Shown piece after piece: positions 1 through 13,500 of a stretch of DNA of 64,000 nucleotides. Position 1 is the stretch's first letter. Every line of letters starts with the position of its first letter. Source of the DNA: Apus apus (taxonomy: Eukaryota > Chordata > Aves > Apodiformes > Apodidae). Both the position numbers and the translations under genes were made by a program. The notes under the pieces are model-generated. The model worked only from the letters and a program-made list of their open reading frames with translations, was not told the DNA's origin and searched no databases. The DNA is taken from the NCBI RefSeq assembly GCF_020740795.1, contig NC_067282.1, forward strand, positions 176,580,274-176,644,273, given 5' to 3'.

Positions 1-1323
1 TTCTTCAATTAAGATCTTCTTCTGCATAGATAATTAGAAACTAAGACATGTCTTAGGGGATTTTTCTCTTTCTGACTTTTCATAAAGGAGATAATTTTAT
101 GTCTATACCTGTTCATTTCCTGGTCTGGACTCTCATTCTGCCTTTCAAAATCAGAGCAAGGACATGGTGTAAATTTTGCAAAGATTTGACATTATCACTT
201 TCTACACTAAAGCATGAGCTTCCTGATTTTCTTTCCAAGATGCAAACCTGACACATTTCAAATATGAACATTCACCATCTGGGCTTACAATCCTTTAAGT
301 CTTCTCTGACTTCATGAGTAATCTGCAATGATTATCTACTATTTTCACGTGACTTCTTATTCTAGATTCAAAATTCACATTGATATCTCATTTTTTGAGG
401 TTTGTTCACATTTTCCTGGCCAAGGAGTTCTCTGGTGCATCAATACACGTACTTACTTTAGTAGCTGTGACTACTGGCTGAATTTCAGTTTAATAACTGG
501 ATAACTGCACAGCATTCCCAAGGGTACTTCTTCAAATCAGGATTCCTTTAATCTGATGCACTGCATTAGAGTATTCCTTCTCCCATTGTTAATTTCATAA
601 TTTCATTCTTCAGATGCACCTTTTTCATTCCAGCATTTTTTCTTCACAAATTAATGCTGCACTGAAATCCTGTTGTTCAAAATATTCATGTTTCCTCCTA
701 GATTCTCCTCTGAATTATTATGATCTTCCATCCATCCCCATGATTAGTCAAAATATGGTAGTATTTGACCCTGCACTAATCCTTCTTCTCACTATCAATA
801 AACCCCCTTAACTGAAAATTATTTTCCTTATTTAGTCTGTCATGATTCCTTCACAGTTCTCCTTCTTCCAATTTCTTCCATTGAAGTATCATCTGGGATT
901 CCACATTTAATGCCATGGTAAACTTCCTGAAAACAGTTTTACTTTATGCATAGGGCTGTAGAAACACGTTCACCGTAGTTACAGTTCCTTGGAAACTGGA
1001 ATGTATTTTTCCAAGTAACCAAGAAATAATTACAGCAAGAGTGATCAAACTGTTTTGCCTGCATGATTTAAAGTAGTTCAGAGAGGAGAGCAGGCTCCTC
1101 ATTAGTGCTTGATAGACAGTGCAGCACTTGCTACACTGCCAATCACAGAGCTGCATTTGAAAGGATTCGATACACGCATCTTGTGAAGATACACACGGTG
1201 GCCTAAACCAGCCTGAATTAATTACTCTATAGCTCACTTCAAACAACTTTTAAAAGCCACACCTAAGAAAAAATATTGTTACAGCAATGAAGAAGAGGCA
1301 AAAAAGCTGAATGAAGATAGCAA
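1..1323. other. Intergenic, nothing recognised
   Basis: AT-rich unique sequence downstream of PNPLA8. Short open frames on both strands show no family resemblance. From human synteny NRCAM would be expected further to the left, but no exon of it is visible. Confidence 0.6.
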
Positions 1324-2345
1324 TGGGTTTGCATGGCAAGGTTTGGGTAGTGGGAGGGCTACAGGGGTGGCTTCTGTGAGAAGTGTCTAGAAGCTTCCTC
1401 AATGCCTGACAGAGCCAATGCCACCTGGTTCCAAGATGGATCTGCTGCTGGCCAAGGTGGAGCACCTCAGTAACAGTGGTAGCACTTCGGTTATATTTAA
1501 GAAGGGGAAAAAGTTGCTGCATAATGGCAACTGCAGCCAGAAAGGACGGAGAATATGAGCCAGGAACAACTCTACAGCCAGGTCACTGAAGAAGAAGGAG
1601 GCACTGGAGCAGAGATTTCCCTACAACCTATGGTGAAGACTAGGATGAGGCAGGCTGTCCCCATGCAGCCCATGGAGATCCACAGTGGAGTAGATACCCA
1701 CCTGCAGCCCCTGGAAGACCCCACGCCAGAAGAGGTGGATGCCTGAAGGAGGCTGTGACCCTTTGGGAATCTGCACCAGAGCAGACTCCTGGCAGGACCT
1801 GTGGCTCTGTGGAGAGAGAAACCCACACTGGAACAGGTTTGCTCGTAGGACTTGTGACCCTGTGGAGGACCCACTCTGGAGCAGACTGTTCATGAAGAAG
1901 TACACACCATGGAAGTGACCCATGCTGCAGCAGTTCAGTAAGAACTGCAGCCCATGGGAAGTACTTACATTGGAGAAGTTTGTGGAGAACTGTCTGCTAT
2001 GGGAGGGACCCCATGCTGGAGCAGAAGAGTATGAGGAGTTGTCACCACTGAGGAGGAAGAAGCAATAGAGACAATGTGTGATGGACTGACCACAACTCCC
2101 CTTCCCCATCTGCCTGTGCTGCTGGGAGGGAGAAGGCAGACAAAATTGGGAGTAAAGTTAAGCCCAGAAGGAAGGCTGGGGGGGGGGGGCAGGAGGAAGG
2201 TGTTTTAAGAGTCGGTCTTATTTCTCATTATCCTTCTCTAGATTTGATTCATAATAAATTAAACTGATTTCCCCAAGGCAAGTCTATTTTGCCCGTGATG
2301 GTAATTGGTGAGTGATCTCTCCCTTTCCTCATCTCTCTTGTCCTC
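1324..2345 (+). mobile_element. ERV-type LTR, copy A (solo, sense on +)
   Basis: Resembles a common avian ERV LTR (ERVL-like by memory). It begins near TGGGTTTGCATGGCAAGG. A TATA-like tatatttaagaa lies at about 1492. A long segment of imperfect 40-55 base units (ggagcaga...ctgtggag) follows from about 1560 to 2040. A poly-G run at about 2179 and AATAAA near 2252 come next, and the U5-like end contains gcaagtctattttgcccgtg. No internal retroviral genes adjoin it, so it is a solo LTR. Boundaries are approximate. A diverged, inverted relative lies at 42402-43207. Open frames inside it are repeat artefacts. Confidence 0.7.
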
Positions 2346-3927
2346 TTGCTTGTACTGAAATAAATTCCTCCCTCCATCTCGTATAGGCAATGTAATTAGC
2401 AATGCATTTACACGGAATCAGAATGTTTTCATAGAATGAACCTGATTTAAATACAGCCTTTTTTTCTGTCTCTTTATATGTAGCACTGTCATCATCAATT
2501 TATGATATTGTTACTCTCTATAGACACAAGTGCAAACTGGTGTTTCTTGACATTTACCTCATGTTGTTGCCATCACATCTCTTTACATGCATGTGCTCTA
2601 TTTAAAAAATTACTATTTTTGCAACTCAGTGCCAGTCTTCCATTAGTACACACCAGAGATTAAAATAAAGCTTCACAGAGGTTAACATGAAGCTCATGCA
2701 CTTCATGACCTAGTTTATGGGCTGAAGCTACACACACTGGGATTTTGCAAAGGGAGAGCAACCAGCTGCAAGTACCACTTAGCAAGTACCCTCTTGAAGG
2801 CAAAAAGGCAGTTGCCTTCACTCCTGTGAGCTGATGAATGCATTTATGTAAATCCACTTGGAAAGGCCATGTCGAGTAACATGGACACAACACAGATGTC
2901 TTAGCAATTCTATTGTAACTTCTTAAGTATGGGATCTTTCCAGTCAGCCAAATAGCTACACCCATCAGCCTAGAATATGTTTAACATAGTCTTCTGGAAG
3001 GCAGATTAGAAAAAAAACAACTGTAGCTTTGCAGGCAGCTCATAAAGAACTAGAAATAACCATATATCTACTGCATAAAACATACTTCTTATCTAGTAAA
3101 TATTTACATGTATGGTAGCTGTCTACTAAGGCAAAAACTCACCTGGAAACGTGTCAAGCTATCCTATTAATGGGTATTTGCCCAACATGAGAGAGCAATT
3201 GTATCTAACTCAGATTTCCCTGCAGTCACACTGTTTTGAAGAACTCGCATGTACCTTCCTGTTCCTTAAAGTGCTGTTTCCTTGATGTACTGTGTTATCA
3301 TAGCTTACCACACCACCCTTCTTGACATAAGCAGAAACTTGCAAAGGAACATGCATTAATATAATTGTAGGATCTAAATGTTAACTTCACAACTCTAAGG
3401 TAATTTCAAGAGGATACATATATGAAAGGAAGTAAAAGGAAATGCATAATTTATTATTTCATGTATCAACTGCTAATTTTCTTCTTGAATAGAGTCACCT
3501 GAATTTTGGCATCCAAATATGGACCTTCTACAGTAAGCTGCTCACTTGCAAGAACTACTTCAAATTTCACCTCCTTTATGCTGTGACAGGAATAGCTGCT
3601 CAAGCGAAGTTTTGGGGCTTGAGGTTATTTTCAAATAATGAATGAAGGAATCTGTAGTCATCCCAATCAAAACAAAATGCTGCAAGTCCTAAAAATACCA
3701 GTTAATTTTTATAATTTAATATGCCATATATAGTCATTCAAGCATCTTATTCAATACTGTTATGTACAAAAACCACTGAAAATAAAAAAAGACTTTAAAG
3801 GTTATTTTTCAAATGTAAAAGTGCATTTAACACAGGCAAAGTTTTTGGAAGAGCATTACATTTCTATTAAATTCACTGGCTACACAGAGCATAACAGGTA
3901 TACTGCCTACACTACAGTGAATGATGG
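2346..3927. other. Intergenic 3' flank of PNPLA8
   Basis: Unique AT-rich sequence. I see no gene, RNA or recognisable repeat. Part of it may be an extended PNPLA8 3'UTR if the polyadenylation site at 3928 is not the main one. Confidence 0.5.
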
Positions 3928-3933
3928 TTTTAT
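3928..3933 (-). terminator. Candidate PNPLA8 polyadenylation signal AATAAA
   Basis: The minus strand reads AATAAA here, 357 bases past the stop codon, in an AT-rich 3' flank. It is the first such hexamer at a sensible distance. Other AATAAA-like hexamers occur further on, so the actual 3' end is uncertain. Confidence 0.35.
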
Positions 3934-4290
3934 TTTTTGTTAATTTTTAATAAGCCTGGTAGTTGATAAATAAAGTTGTACTGCCACCATAATTCTTGTA
4001 CATACATCCAAAAAAACATGGCACAAATGTTTTACTAATTTTCAGTTTTACTGACTTTAGGAAACTTAAGCAGAGCAACAGTAAGATCTAAAAAATTCAG
4101 AAAATAATTAACACCATAAAATCTTGTATCAAGTAAGTGTGCACAAAACAGCCACCCTGCATTGCTTTCTCCAGAGTTCGGATAGCTTTCCAGAGATGTC
4201 ACTTACCCCCAATAAACATCCTTCCCTTACAGTACTGAACAGACTTTCTGGAATTAGATTTACATTTATTATCTTTCATGCATTATATAT

Positions 4291-4565
4291 TCACAATTTA
4301 GAAATATATGGAAGGCCTTCATACATGTCAGCCTTTAATCTTAACCAGTCCTGAAGTCTCTGCAGAGTTGTTTTTTGTTGTGTTAATATTTTTGCAGCTT
4401 TCTTCAGTTTTTCTTCATTTCGTTCTAAATAACGGATTCCATCTGTCTGCAGCTGATTGAGTTTCTCTTTACGACTTTCATCCAGGGCTATGTCTTCATT
4501 CATAAGAGGGTTAAATCTGAAGTAAGTATTTGGAGGTAACAGTGCATCAAGCATGGTGTGAACTT
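4291..4565 (-). CDS. PNPLA8: PNPLA8 coding exon 9 (residues 715-805, C-terminus with SKL)
   Basis: 275 bp including TGA at 4293-4291. It encodes [19 protein letters not shown], a charged helical stretch around [14 protein letters not shown], and the ending [11 protein letters not shown]. The terminal SKL is a canonical type-1 peroxisomal targeting signal, known for this protein. The acceptor is caatacag. Confidence 0.96.
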
Positions 4566-7500
4566 CTGTATTGAGAACAGATGAAGAAAGCAGTTACATT
4601 TTACACCAGACAGACAAATAACCCCACGGTCTCTGAACAACAAGTGCTCTGTAGTGACACAGTAAGTGTAAATACGTGCTGCTTTGCTGAGTAAATACTT
4701 TTCCACCATTGCCTTATCAAAAACCCTGTTCTCATCAGAAGGTTTTCAAATGACCCTGTAAGCTCTATTTACTCTGGAAAAGCTTAATCTTTTATTTTAA
4801 GACAACTTCTCTAGTATGACAATTAAGAAGGCTTTGCAGCTATCCAGGTTTTTAATTACATGTGCATTCCATCCCTTTACAAGTGAGAGTGTGTTGCATG
4901 TTGAATTGTTTGCAACTAATTAATTTTTTATGTATTAGTAGAGCAAAATCCCGGCATATGCCTTGATCCTGAAGTAGAAGTAAAAACATATCACTTTGTA
5001 TAAATCCAGTTGTATTATTTTAATTCTGATAAATTTTAAGCTGTCTTTTATCTTTAGTATACCTATGTCATCAACCTCATATTAACAATGGAGAACTCAA
5101 ACTAGAAGAGTGTAGCAACAACATAGTGAAGATGAAGATTCATGGAGATAAGGCTAAGAAACACATTCATATTATCATCTTCAGGAAATCTTTAGTACTG
5201 GCACTAAAACACCAACTATACATCATGAGTTACAAAGAGACATGTTTCAATGGGGCAGGTAGAAAGAAGGGGAATGATGAAAGGTTGCAGACTGCACTCT
5301 GAATTTGAACTATAATTCTAAGAAACCCAAAACCCTGAAAACAGTTCCAATACAAATATATCTTAAGACACCAACCTTCTGTATCAGTTGCACTGCTGAT
5401 AACATTTGTGAGCTTGGCTTTCAAACTGGTGTATGTGACATTTGTCTTTCCCTCACTTTCATATCGACCAGTGCCCAGCGATACCAGACACTGCAATGGA
5501 ACATCTGGCCAAAGACACTTGCACTCATGAACTGCCAGTGCAGAAGGGTTATTTAGAAGCAGACCTCCATCCTGAAAATTAAAAATAAATACAAATGTTA
5601 GTACTATACATGACATATGGTAATAAAAGAAACTACAAGTATAAACTGAACGAGCATAGCACTAACATACAAAATCAATTAAATCAAACAAGCATTAAAT
5701 TTCTATCTTCTGAGCAACTGTTCTGATTCTGTTCCATAGCACCCGCAGAGAAAGGCTTCCTGGGCTTATGGACACCATCAGAGCAGCTCCTGGGCCTGTG
5801 ATCAATTCTGCTATTGAGAGTATTCTATAGAAGATGTAGAGTGAAACAGCAGCATTCACTAGAAGTTAAGATTTCACATTCTGAAGACCTTTTGGTTAGC
5901 CAGATAAGCATATTGACAATTCCTTAATCAAAAAGTCTGCATCTCAAAATGATCATTACTGGTATTACAAAAATATATTCTATATCAAAATTCAAATGAT
6001 GACCTGCAGATTCTGAAACAATCTAACAAACTAAACAAACAAAAAAATAAATCACAGGAGCTAAGCTTAGCCAAAGCTACTTTATAAGCACAGTCATTAC
6101 ATAGGATGCTATAGCCTGGATCTGAGATTTGGATAGGACAAGGGGTAATGGGTGTAAATTGGAGCATAGGAGGTTCAAGGTGAATATACGAAAAAATTTT
6201 TTTACTGTGAGAGTGACAGAGCACTGGAACAGGCTGCCCAGGGAGGTTGTGGAGTCTCCTTCACTGGAGACATTCAAAACCCACCTGGATGCGTTCTTGT
6301 GTGATGTGCTCTAGGTGACCCTGCTCTAGCAGGGGGGGTTGGACTAGATGATCTTTCGAGGTCCCTTCCAACCCCTAAGATTCTATGATTCTATGAAAAT
6401 CACAGCACCATTTTGATTGGAAGAGACCTATTGAGCTCATCTGGTCCAATCGCTCCACTCAGGCAGGGCTAGCAGGGTACATCTTGCCTTTTCCATGTTG
6501 TTTGTCAACCAGCTACCCTGCTCCATTCAGTAGCAGGTTCACATTTTCCCTAGTCTTCCTTTTGTGATTTATGTTCTTGTAGAATCCTTTGTTGTTGACC
6601 TTCGCATCCCTCTCAAGGTTTAACTCCAAGCTGGCTTTTGCTTTCCTAACCCCACCTCTGCAAGACTGGACAGGAATTCTACATTTCCTTTTTATGTCTG
6701 ATTTCAGTTAGGACCTCCTTGCTCATCTATGCCTGCAACCTTTGCTTGACTTCCTCCTTGTTGGGATGGTCCTTTCTTGAGCTTGGAGGAAGTGATCACT
6801 GAGTATCAGCCAGCTCTCCTGGACCCCTCCTCTCTTCAAGGCCATTGCCCACGGGATTCTTCCAAGCAGAGCTCCAAAGAGGATCAAGTCTGCTCTCCTG
6901 AAATCCAGGGCTGTAGTCCTGCTTTTTGCCCTGCTCCCTCCTCTTGGGATCTTGAACTCCATCATCTCGTGACCACTGTAGCGAAGACTTTCTTTAATTT
7001 TCATTATCCTGACCAGTTCTTCATTCTTCAAAAGCAGCAGGTCCACCAAAGCACCTTTCCTTGTTGACTCCTCCATCATCCGTGCCAGAAAGATGTCATC
7101 TACACACTTGAGAAATCTCCTAGGTTGCTTGAGCTCTTCTGCACTGTCCTTTCATCAAGTCCCCCCAAGGACAAGGCCCTGGGAATGAATGTGAGGCTTC
7201 TTTAAGTCATCTCAAGATCAGAACTCAGTCCATGACTAGTAAGAACAAAGGCTACTCTTACAAGTCTGGAAGTGAGGAGAGACATCTTTTGCTAGCAACA
7301 TGTTAAAACCATAGGTGATGAAGCCTGGGATAAAATACCTTAGGGCTAGTAAGAATCATTATGACTAACACAAAGTATGAGCAGCATTCAGACAAGGAGA
7401 TTTTGACCCAGCAAATCCTAAAAGTATGCTCAGCACTTCCTGGAAGTAAAATTATCTTCAGTCCAACTAAGAACACAAAATCCAAAGTAAAGTATTTCAA

Positions 7501-10500
7501 TGGCACTTTCTATATTGGAAATGTCTTACAAAAAGCAGTTATAGAGGCAAAACTTAAGCTGAAATTATCAATAGCTGAAGCTAAGATCTTTATAGCCTTG
7601 CAAAATCTATGCAAAGAAAACATGTAAAATATTAAATAAACAGAATATTGCCTATGATGAACAATATGCAATCCTAAAGCTCCGTGAACTCCCTATAACC
7701 CATACATAACACATTACAAAAACAGTTTAAAAAAGCAAGTCTACTCAGGAACAGCTTAGAAAGAAAAAAGGTTTTGGAATTGATAAACATTTTACCAAAA
7801 AGTCTTTTAACTACAGCTGTGCTAGATAAATAAATAAAAACAGGACTACTGAGCTGAGTTTTCTGACTTTTTTTTTTTTTTAGTTATGCTTTCATTTCAA
7901 CCTACAAAAAGCTCTTTGAACTCCCTCAGGATACTGTTTGCTTTGCTCAAAACACTGCTAAAATGAATAGCCTCTTCTTCAGTGCCTATTATCCTTTGCT
8001 TATGTTTAAATTAGCTTTTAAAGAGAAAAATAAATACAAGGATGCTTTTGTCCTTGGTATAATTCCCCATGAATCTTAATCTAAAATCTTAATAGTTATC
8101 TTTGTAGGGCTTACTTTTTTCTTTAAACCCTATGTTAAAAACAGGCTTACCAAATAAATTCCCCTGATCTTGTCAATATAATTTAATTAAACATGACTGC
8201 TTCACCATGGGAAAATTAGTGCTATTAAAAGTTATGGGGTATATAATACTAGAATACAACAATATTTTTGTAATATTGATAAATAAAAGCTAAAAAGGAA
8301 GGTAATATACATACCAAATGTGTATTGTGATGATAACTAATGGCATTGTGCAATTATTTCCATCTTTAAACATTCTCCAATTTAGACTTATTGAAATGCC
8401 CGTAAATATCCACTCCAAATACTTTTCAATTTAGACATTTTTAACACAACTTCTAGCACTTATATAGATACATGGCAATTTTGAAAAGTTAGAAGTAGGA
8501 CTCAGTAAGGTTGGAAACTGTTTTTTTAATTCCTCTCCAAACAGCTTATGGTTGATAATGCCCACATCCCGATCAATACTGTACTTCAAATCAGCTTACT
8601 TTAAAAAATTATGTTAGTCATATTGCTACTTTGCTTACAATGATCAATTACTGAAGCAGCAAATAATGTTATTAGTTAAATCAGACTATTAAGGACTCAA
8701 TTAAGGAAATACTACAATAATTTATTTAATTCTGCAGCTCCAGAAACCTTGGAGCTAATTATGTCAAAGGCTGAAATTTTTGTGGAAAAATATTTCACAA
8801 GTTTTAACATTATTTGCAATGATTTCACATATATGTGAATTCTAAGAAAACTGTAAACAAAGAATTTTCCAGTTCTAATACTAGAAACTAACTTTTCTGA
8901 TTCTGAATAATTACTCTGTCTTCATAAAACTGCACAAAAAAGTCCTTCCCAAGAAACATATTAAACGAGCAATACAGAAATACGAAAGCCAGATCTAAAT
9001 TTTTTAAAAAGTAATTTTAAGAAATCATGACTCATCCTTCCTTCATGCTTGTTCTTGAGACACTGGAATACCATTCCAAGTGATCAACGTTGCAGTTTTG
9101 TACATAAGATACACCGAGATCACAAGATCTTCACTGATCCTTGCTCTGAATTCCTATGCATTTATTCTGTCAATTTATGTTGGAGAACTGCTACATTTGG
9201 TAACTTAAGAAGGTTTTCTATAGTTATATAATATTACAAAAGCTAGCTAAATTATTTATAACAAAACAATTAAATTAATTGTAAGTACTCTGATTTATAA
9301 GACTTTTATAAAAAAACATGAACCAAAGTGCAATATAACTGAAAGACTTGAAGACTGCTAGTTGTATGAACTGTCTTTGTGACTAAAACAACAGCTTCCT
9401 CTTCTGCATTAATTTCTATCAGCTTTCTTGCCACTTTTAAGTTTCATGCAATCAAACAATGGGAATTAAATAAGGTCCACTGATCCAATCTATGGCTTCT
9501 GCAACAGGGAAGAATGGCAAACCAAGAATAGTATTCCAGAAGCAAGAAATTTAACCCAAGCAATTAGATTTATTGCTTCAGGCCATGGACTGAAAGGCAT
9601 TCCTGGCTGGCAAACAAACAAAAGCAATCACTAATAAAATGTCTTTTAGAAATACAGCAAAGTAGATAATTAGGATGTTCTACAGGGAAAAATATGACAA
9701 TTGCTGATAAGATTAGGAAAATGAGGCATACTAGTGACAAGCTGCACTGCATACCCTGCGGAATGATTGTGGGGAAGTTTTGTGCATCTGACTTTCCATG
9801 AATAAAATTGTATCAACATAATAATACATTTTAGAATGATTGTAAGTGTAGTGATCAGCAAATGTCAACATCAGCAAGATGCGCAAAATGCACAGATGGA
9901 ATGCAGCCTTCCAAGTGTGTGGATATTGCTGCCCAACTATTTTATAGAATACGTTTTTCAGAATATTACTTATACTTGAAAAACATGCGTTTCATGGACC
10001 CATGTGAGCACAGCACAATTCTGATCTACTAAGCCTTCATATAAACAAAACAATACAAACAAAAAAGGATCTTTATACCATATGCAATGGATTAAAAATC
10101 TTGTTTCAGTTCTACAAAGCAACGCTGACTTTATGCACGGCCATAAATCCTTTCAGTTCCTAATAAATTTTTTTAAGTTCCTTTCTGACACACTAGAATG
10201 TCTTCAAATCTCCCTCCTTTCATCTATATTATTAGATACATTGCTATGGTATGGTACTGTCTGGATGCACACAGAAAAAAGAGACAATATGATCAGTATA
10301 TTACATAAACTGCTAGATTATCAACATACACTTGGGCTAAACACAAAATCAAGTAGGTCAACTGAAGTGGTTACCCTCTTTTGTTCAGTATTTATAGGTC
10401 AAACTGGCAATACTGTGTACAGCTTTGGATACCCAGTTACAAGGCACTGAAAAACTGGAATATGTGAAGAACCACTCAGATGGTTTGAGGACTGAAGCAC

Positions 10501-13500
10501 ATAACATATGAGAAGAGATGCAGGGAACTGGGTTTGCTTAACCTGGCAAAAGAAAGCCAAGGAGGAATCTAATCACAGTCTTCCACTACCTGAAGGGAGA
10601 GAAAACACAATCAGACTCTCAAAAAGTGCAGAATAAGAGCCAGAGAAGGTGTGGAATCTCCATCCTTGGATATTTCCAAAATTCAGCTGGGCAACCTCGA
10701 GCAACCTGACCTAACTTGGAAGTTTATCCTGGAGACTGGACCAGTTGAACACCTAAGGCCCTGTCCTCCTCCAGCTTTCCTAAGATTCTACTTGATAAAT
10801 ACTATATGAATCATAGATGCATGTTATTTTAGCTGTAAAATGAAATTACATTTAAAAGCCATTCTTATTAGAAACTGAACTTTGTCAGTCCAGCCTAAGT
10901 CTTGTGGGAAATGCAAACATGCTTTTTACATATGCTACTTGTACCTTGGAATGTGTAACTGAAAGGGTAACTTACAGGAACTCTTCAAAATTACTAAACT
11001 GCTGACCAAGGTCCACAAAAATGTGCAATTTACTGGAGTTCTGGCTCAGGACTCAGTGTTGGGCAAACATTCAGAGCAGACCCCTCATTCTCTCTGTTTT
11101 CCAATTGTCTGGTTGTGGAATACTTGCTGGCCTTCCGTACATTTCACCATCTCTATTCATTAAGCTAGTTCTCAATCCAATTGCAAACTCTCTTTTTCAC
11201 ATCCCAAACATATATGAGTCACCCCTTCCCTTTTGTGTCCTTCTGTGCTGCCACAGTCAGTGCACTGGCAAGTACCAGACGTTTCTTCCTATGCTGAACT
11301 TTGCAAAACTACTACACACTTGAGTCAACTTCATTTGCTGGCAGTACACCAAACACAAGAGTGCTACAGTAGGAATGTTAATGCAAGGAAGTGCTGAAAA
11401 AGGGTGTGTAACTCCTGAAGTTATCATGCAGGTAAAAAGTAGGGAAGATTATTAAAAAAAAAAAATTCTAATAAAAATAGTGGAAGTTATCAAATAAATT
11501 AATTTAAAAAATGGAACTTAATACATATAAACCCAAGCTTGTTAGTGATAGCAAAGCAGGGAACTCAGGGACCCCATGAAAGTTTTCCAAGTGGCAAATA
11601 CTCAATTATTGTATTTTCTTCAGTATTTTATCAGCTAACTCAATGAAAATCTTTTCCATATACATTTTTCAAAAAAGCCGTATTTTGAGGGCTTGCTGGT
11701 CACTAGCCAAAAGTCTAAAGCTGTAGCTGATGTTTTCTCAAAGTTTTCTAGTAGTTGCAAAACAGTAAGGAAAGGCTCCCTCATGATTTGACTACCAGAC
11801 CATAAGTTATTTACAACATGAAAAATGCACCTTTTGTAGGCATAAGTTCCAATGAAAACTTGAGGGTGAAGATACCTGCTTGACCAGTTCCAGGAATAAA
11901 GGCCTGGTTAAACATTATGAAACAGATGGGGGCAAATTCTGCAATCAGAAAGAAATTACAACTGAAAATCTAAAAGAAAGTGCTCCAGACCACTTGAGAG
12001 CACAGAACCTTCTGAAAATTTTGTCCCTTTTAAATAAATACAGGGAACATGCACAAAGTCACCACTCAGATATTCAAGTCAATACTTTGGTAACAGTTAT
12101 TTAAAATTAACATATTAATATAAAAAATCAGTTTGAACCATACTTTACCACAAGTAGTTGTTTCTAACAAGTTCAGAATACATTAATAGGCTGTCATTGC
12201 TTTTCCTAATTTTTTCAGTCAAGTTGTGCCTTATAATTGTTCTGTGTAATATCCTGTGTGGCACACAATTTCACTTAAATGACGCTAAACTTTGTTAAGA
12301 AAATAATCTAGCACTGGATGAAGGATGTATAACTTCAGAAAGCCAAGTTTGATATTTGGAAGCTGAGTTTGTTGGCTCCATAGTAACCACTTCACCTCAC
12401 TGCCTATGCAGACATGCTTTGCATTTTAGCGGACTTTTACAGACTTGCTCTGTTGTTTACTTTCATTGTCTTTGTGAAAAAGTGGAGACAGAATTAGTAC
12501 GAAATTAAGGCTAGCACGAGACAGGCTAAGATCCTGAATGGACCTTTGAAAAGTATTTTTAAAATTGTATGTTTGAAGTAAATATAAATATAATAAATAT
12601 GCAGATTAAGGATAAGGCTTATTCCTTCAAATGAGGTGTCTGAAGAGTTGCTGCACTGTAACAAGGTGTTACTTCTTAGAAAATGTAAACTACTCTAAAA
12701 ACATTTACTCTACTTTCCCTAAGTAAAATGCGTATGCCTTGCCAAATCATTCTATCATCCTATAAAAACAGGAGAGTTCTTTTACTACCTGAAAATTATA
12801 TTCATACAGATAACTTCAAAATTCACATTCCAACTTAGTTCTCCCATTGCTCTGGGCACCCAGGGCTGTTAGGAGAATGTCAGTATATTCACCAATAAGG
12901 TTTCAAGGCTTGCTCAGTCAAGCATCACTCAGCTGCCAAATTTTTAATACATGCTTTGTTAAAAAGGAATCTATACATTCAGATTTAACCATACAATAAA
13001 ATAGTCCCTGTAGTGTTCAGCACAAATACACTCTCCTCAATACAACAGTTACATTTATTCTGTTAAATATTTACAAAAATGTTTGAAATATACATTAATT
13101 ATGGACAGTCACAGTACTATTGAAGACGAAACTGCTGAAAAGTAGTTTCCAGCAAGTACAGGAAATCTTTATGTCCCCGCACAAACTATTTTGATCCCAC
13201 AAAATATATAATGTTTTATAAACATGAAACAGTACAGAAGTAGAATTGCTTCCTCTTTATCTTGGTGACAGGCAATGGATGGTGGTGCCAATATTTCTAA
13301 CAAATCTCTGTCTAAAATGTACAGTGCCCTAGAACAATTTGTTTAGCTTCATTCTAATGGTGGGTCTGATCCACTTTGCTGCATAAGAGATGAGTGAGAA
13401 ATTTATTTTTTTTTAATGGATTAGATAATTTTCTATTAATGACCTACAGTCATCTTTCTATACAAATATTTAATGAACGTTATTTAGAATTATTCACCCT

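Noticed and set aside
1-600. Possible antisense coding text (minus-strand frame near 30-180)
   Set aside because: Short, with stops on either side in most frames and no family likeness. Not supported as an NRCAM or other exon.
1555-2109. Overlapping open frames of 60-162 codons
   Set aside because: They are produced by the internal repeat units of LTR copy A.
6723-7079. 118-codon minus-strand frame as a gene
   Set aside because: It is CR1 ORF2 peptide, part of a degraded LINE.
10082-10450. 122-codon open frame
   Set aside because: Single frame inside PNPLA8 intron 7, with no homology I recognise and no splice context. Length is within chance for a 64 kb AT-rich window.
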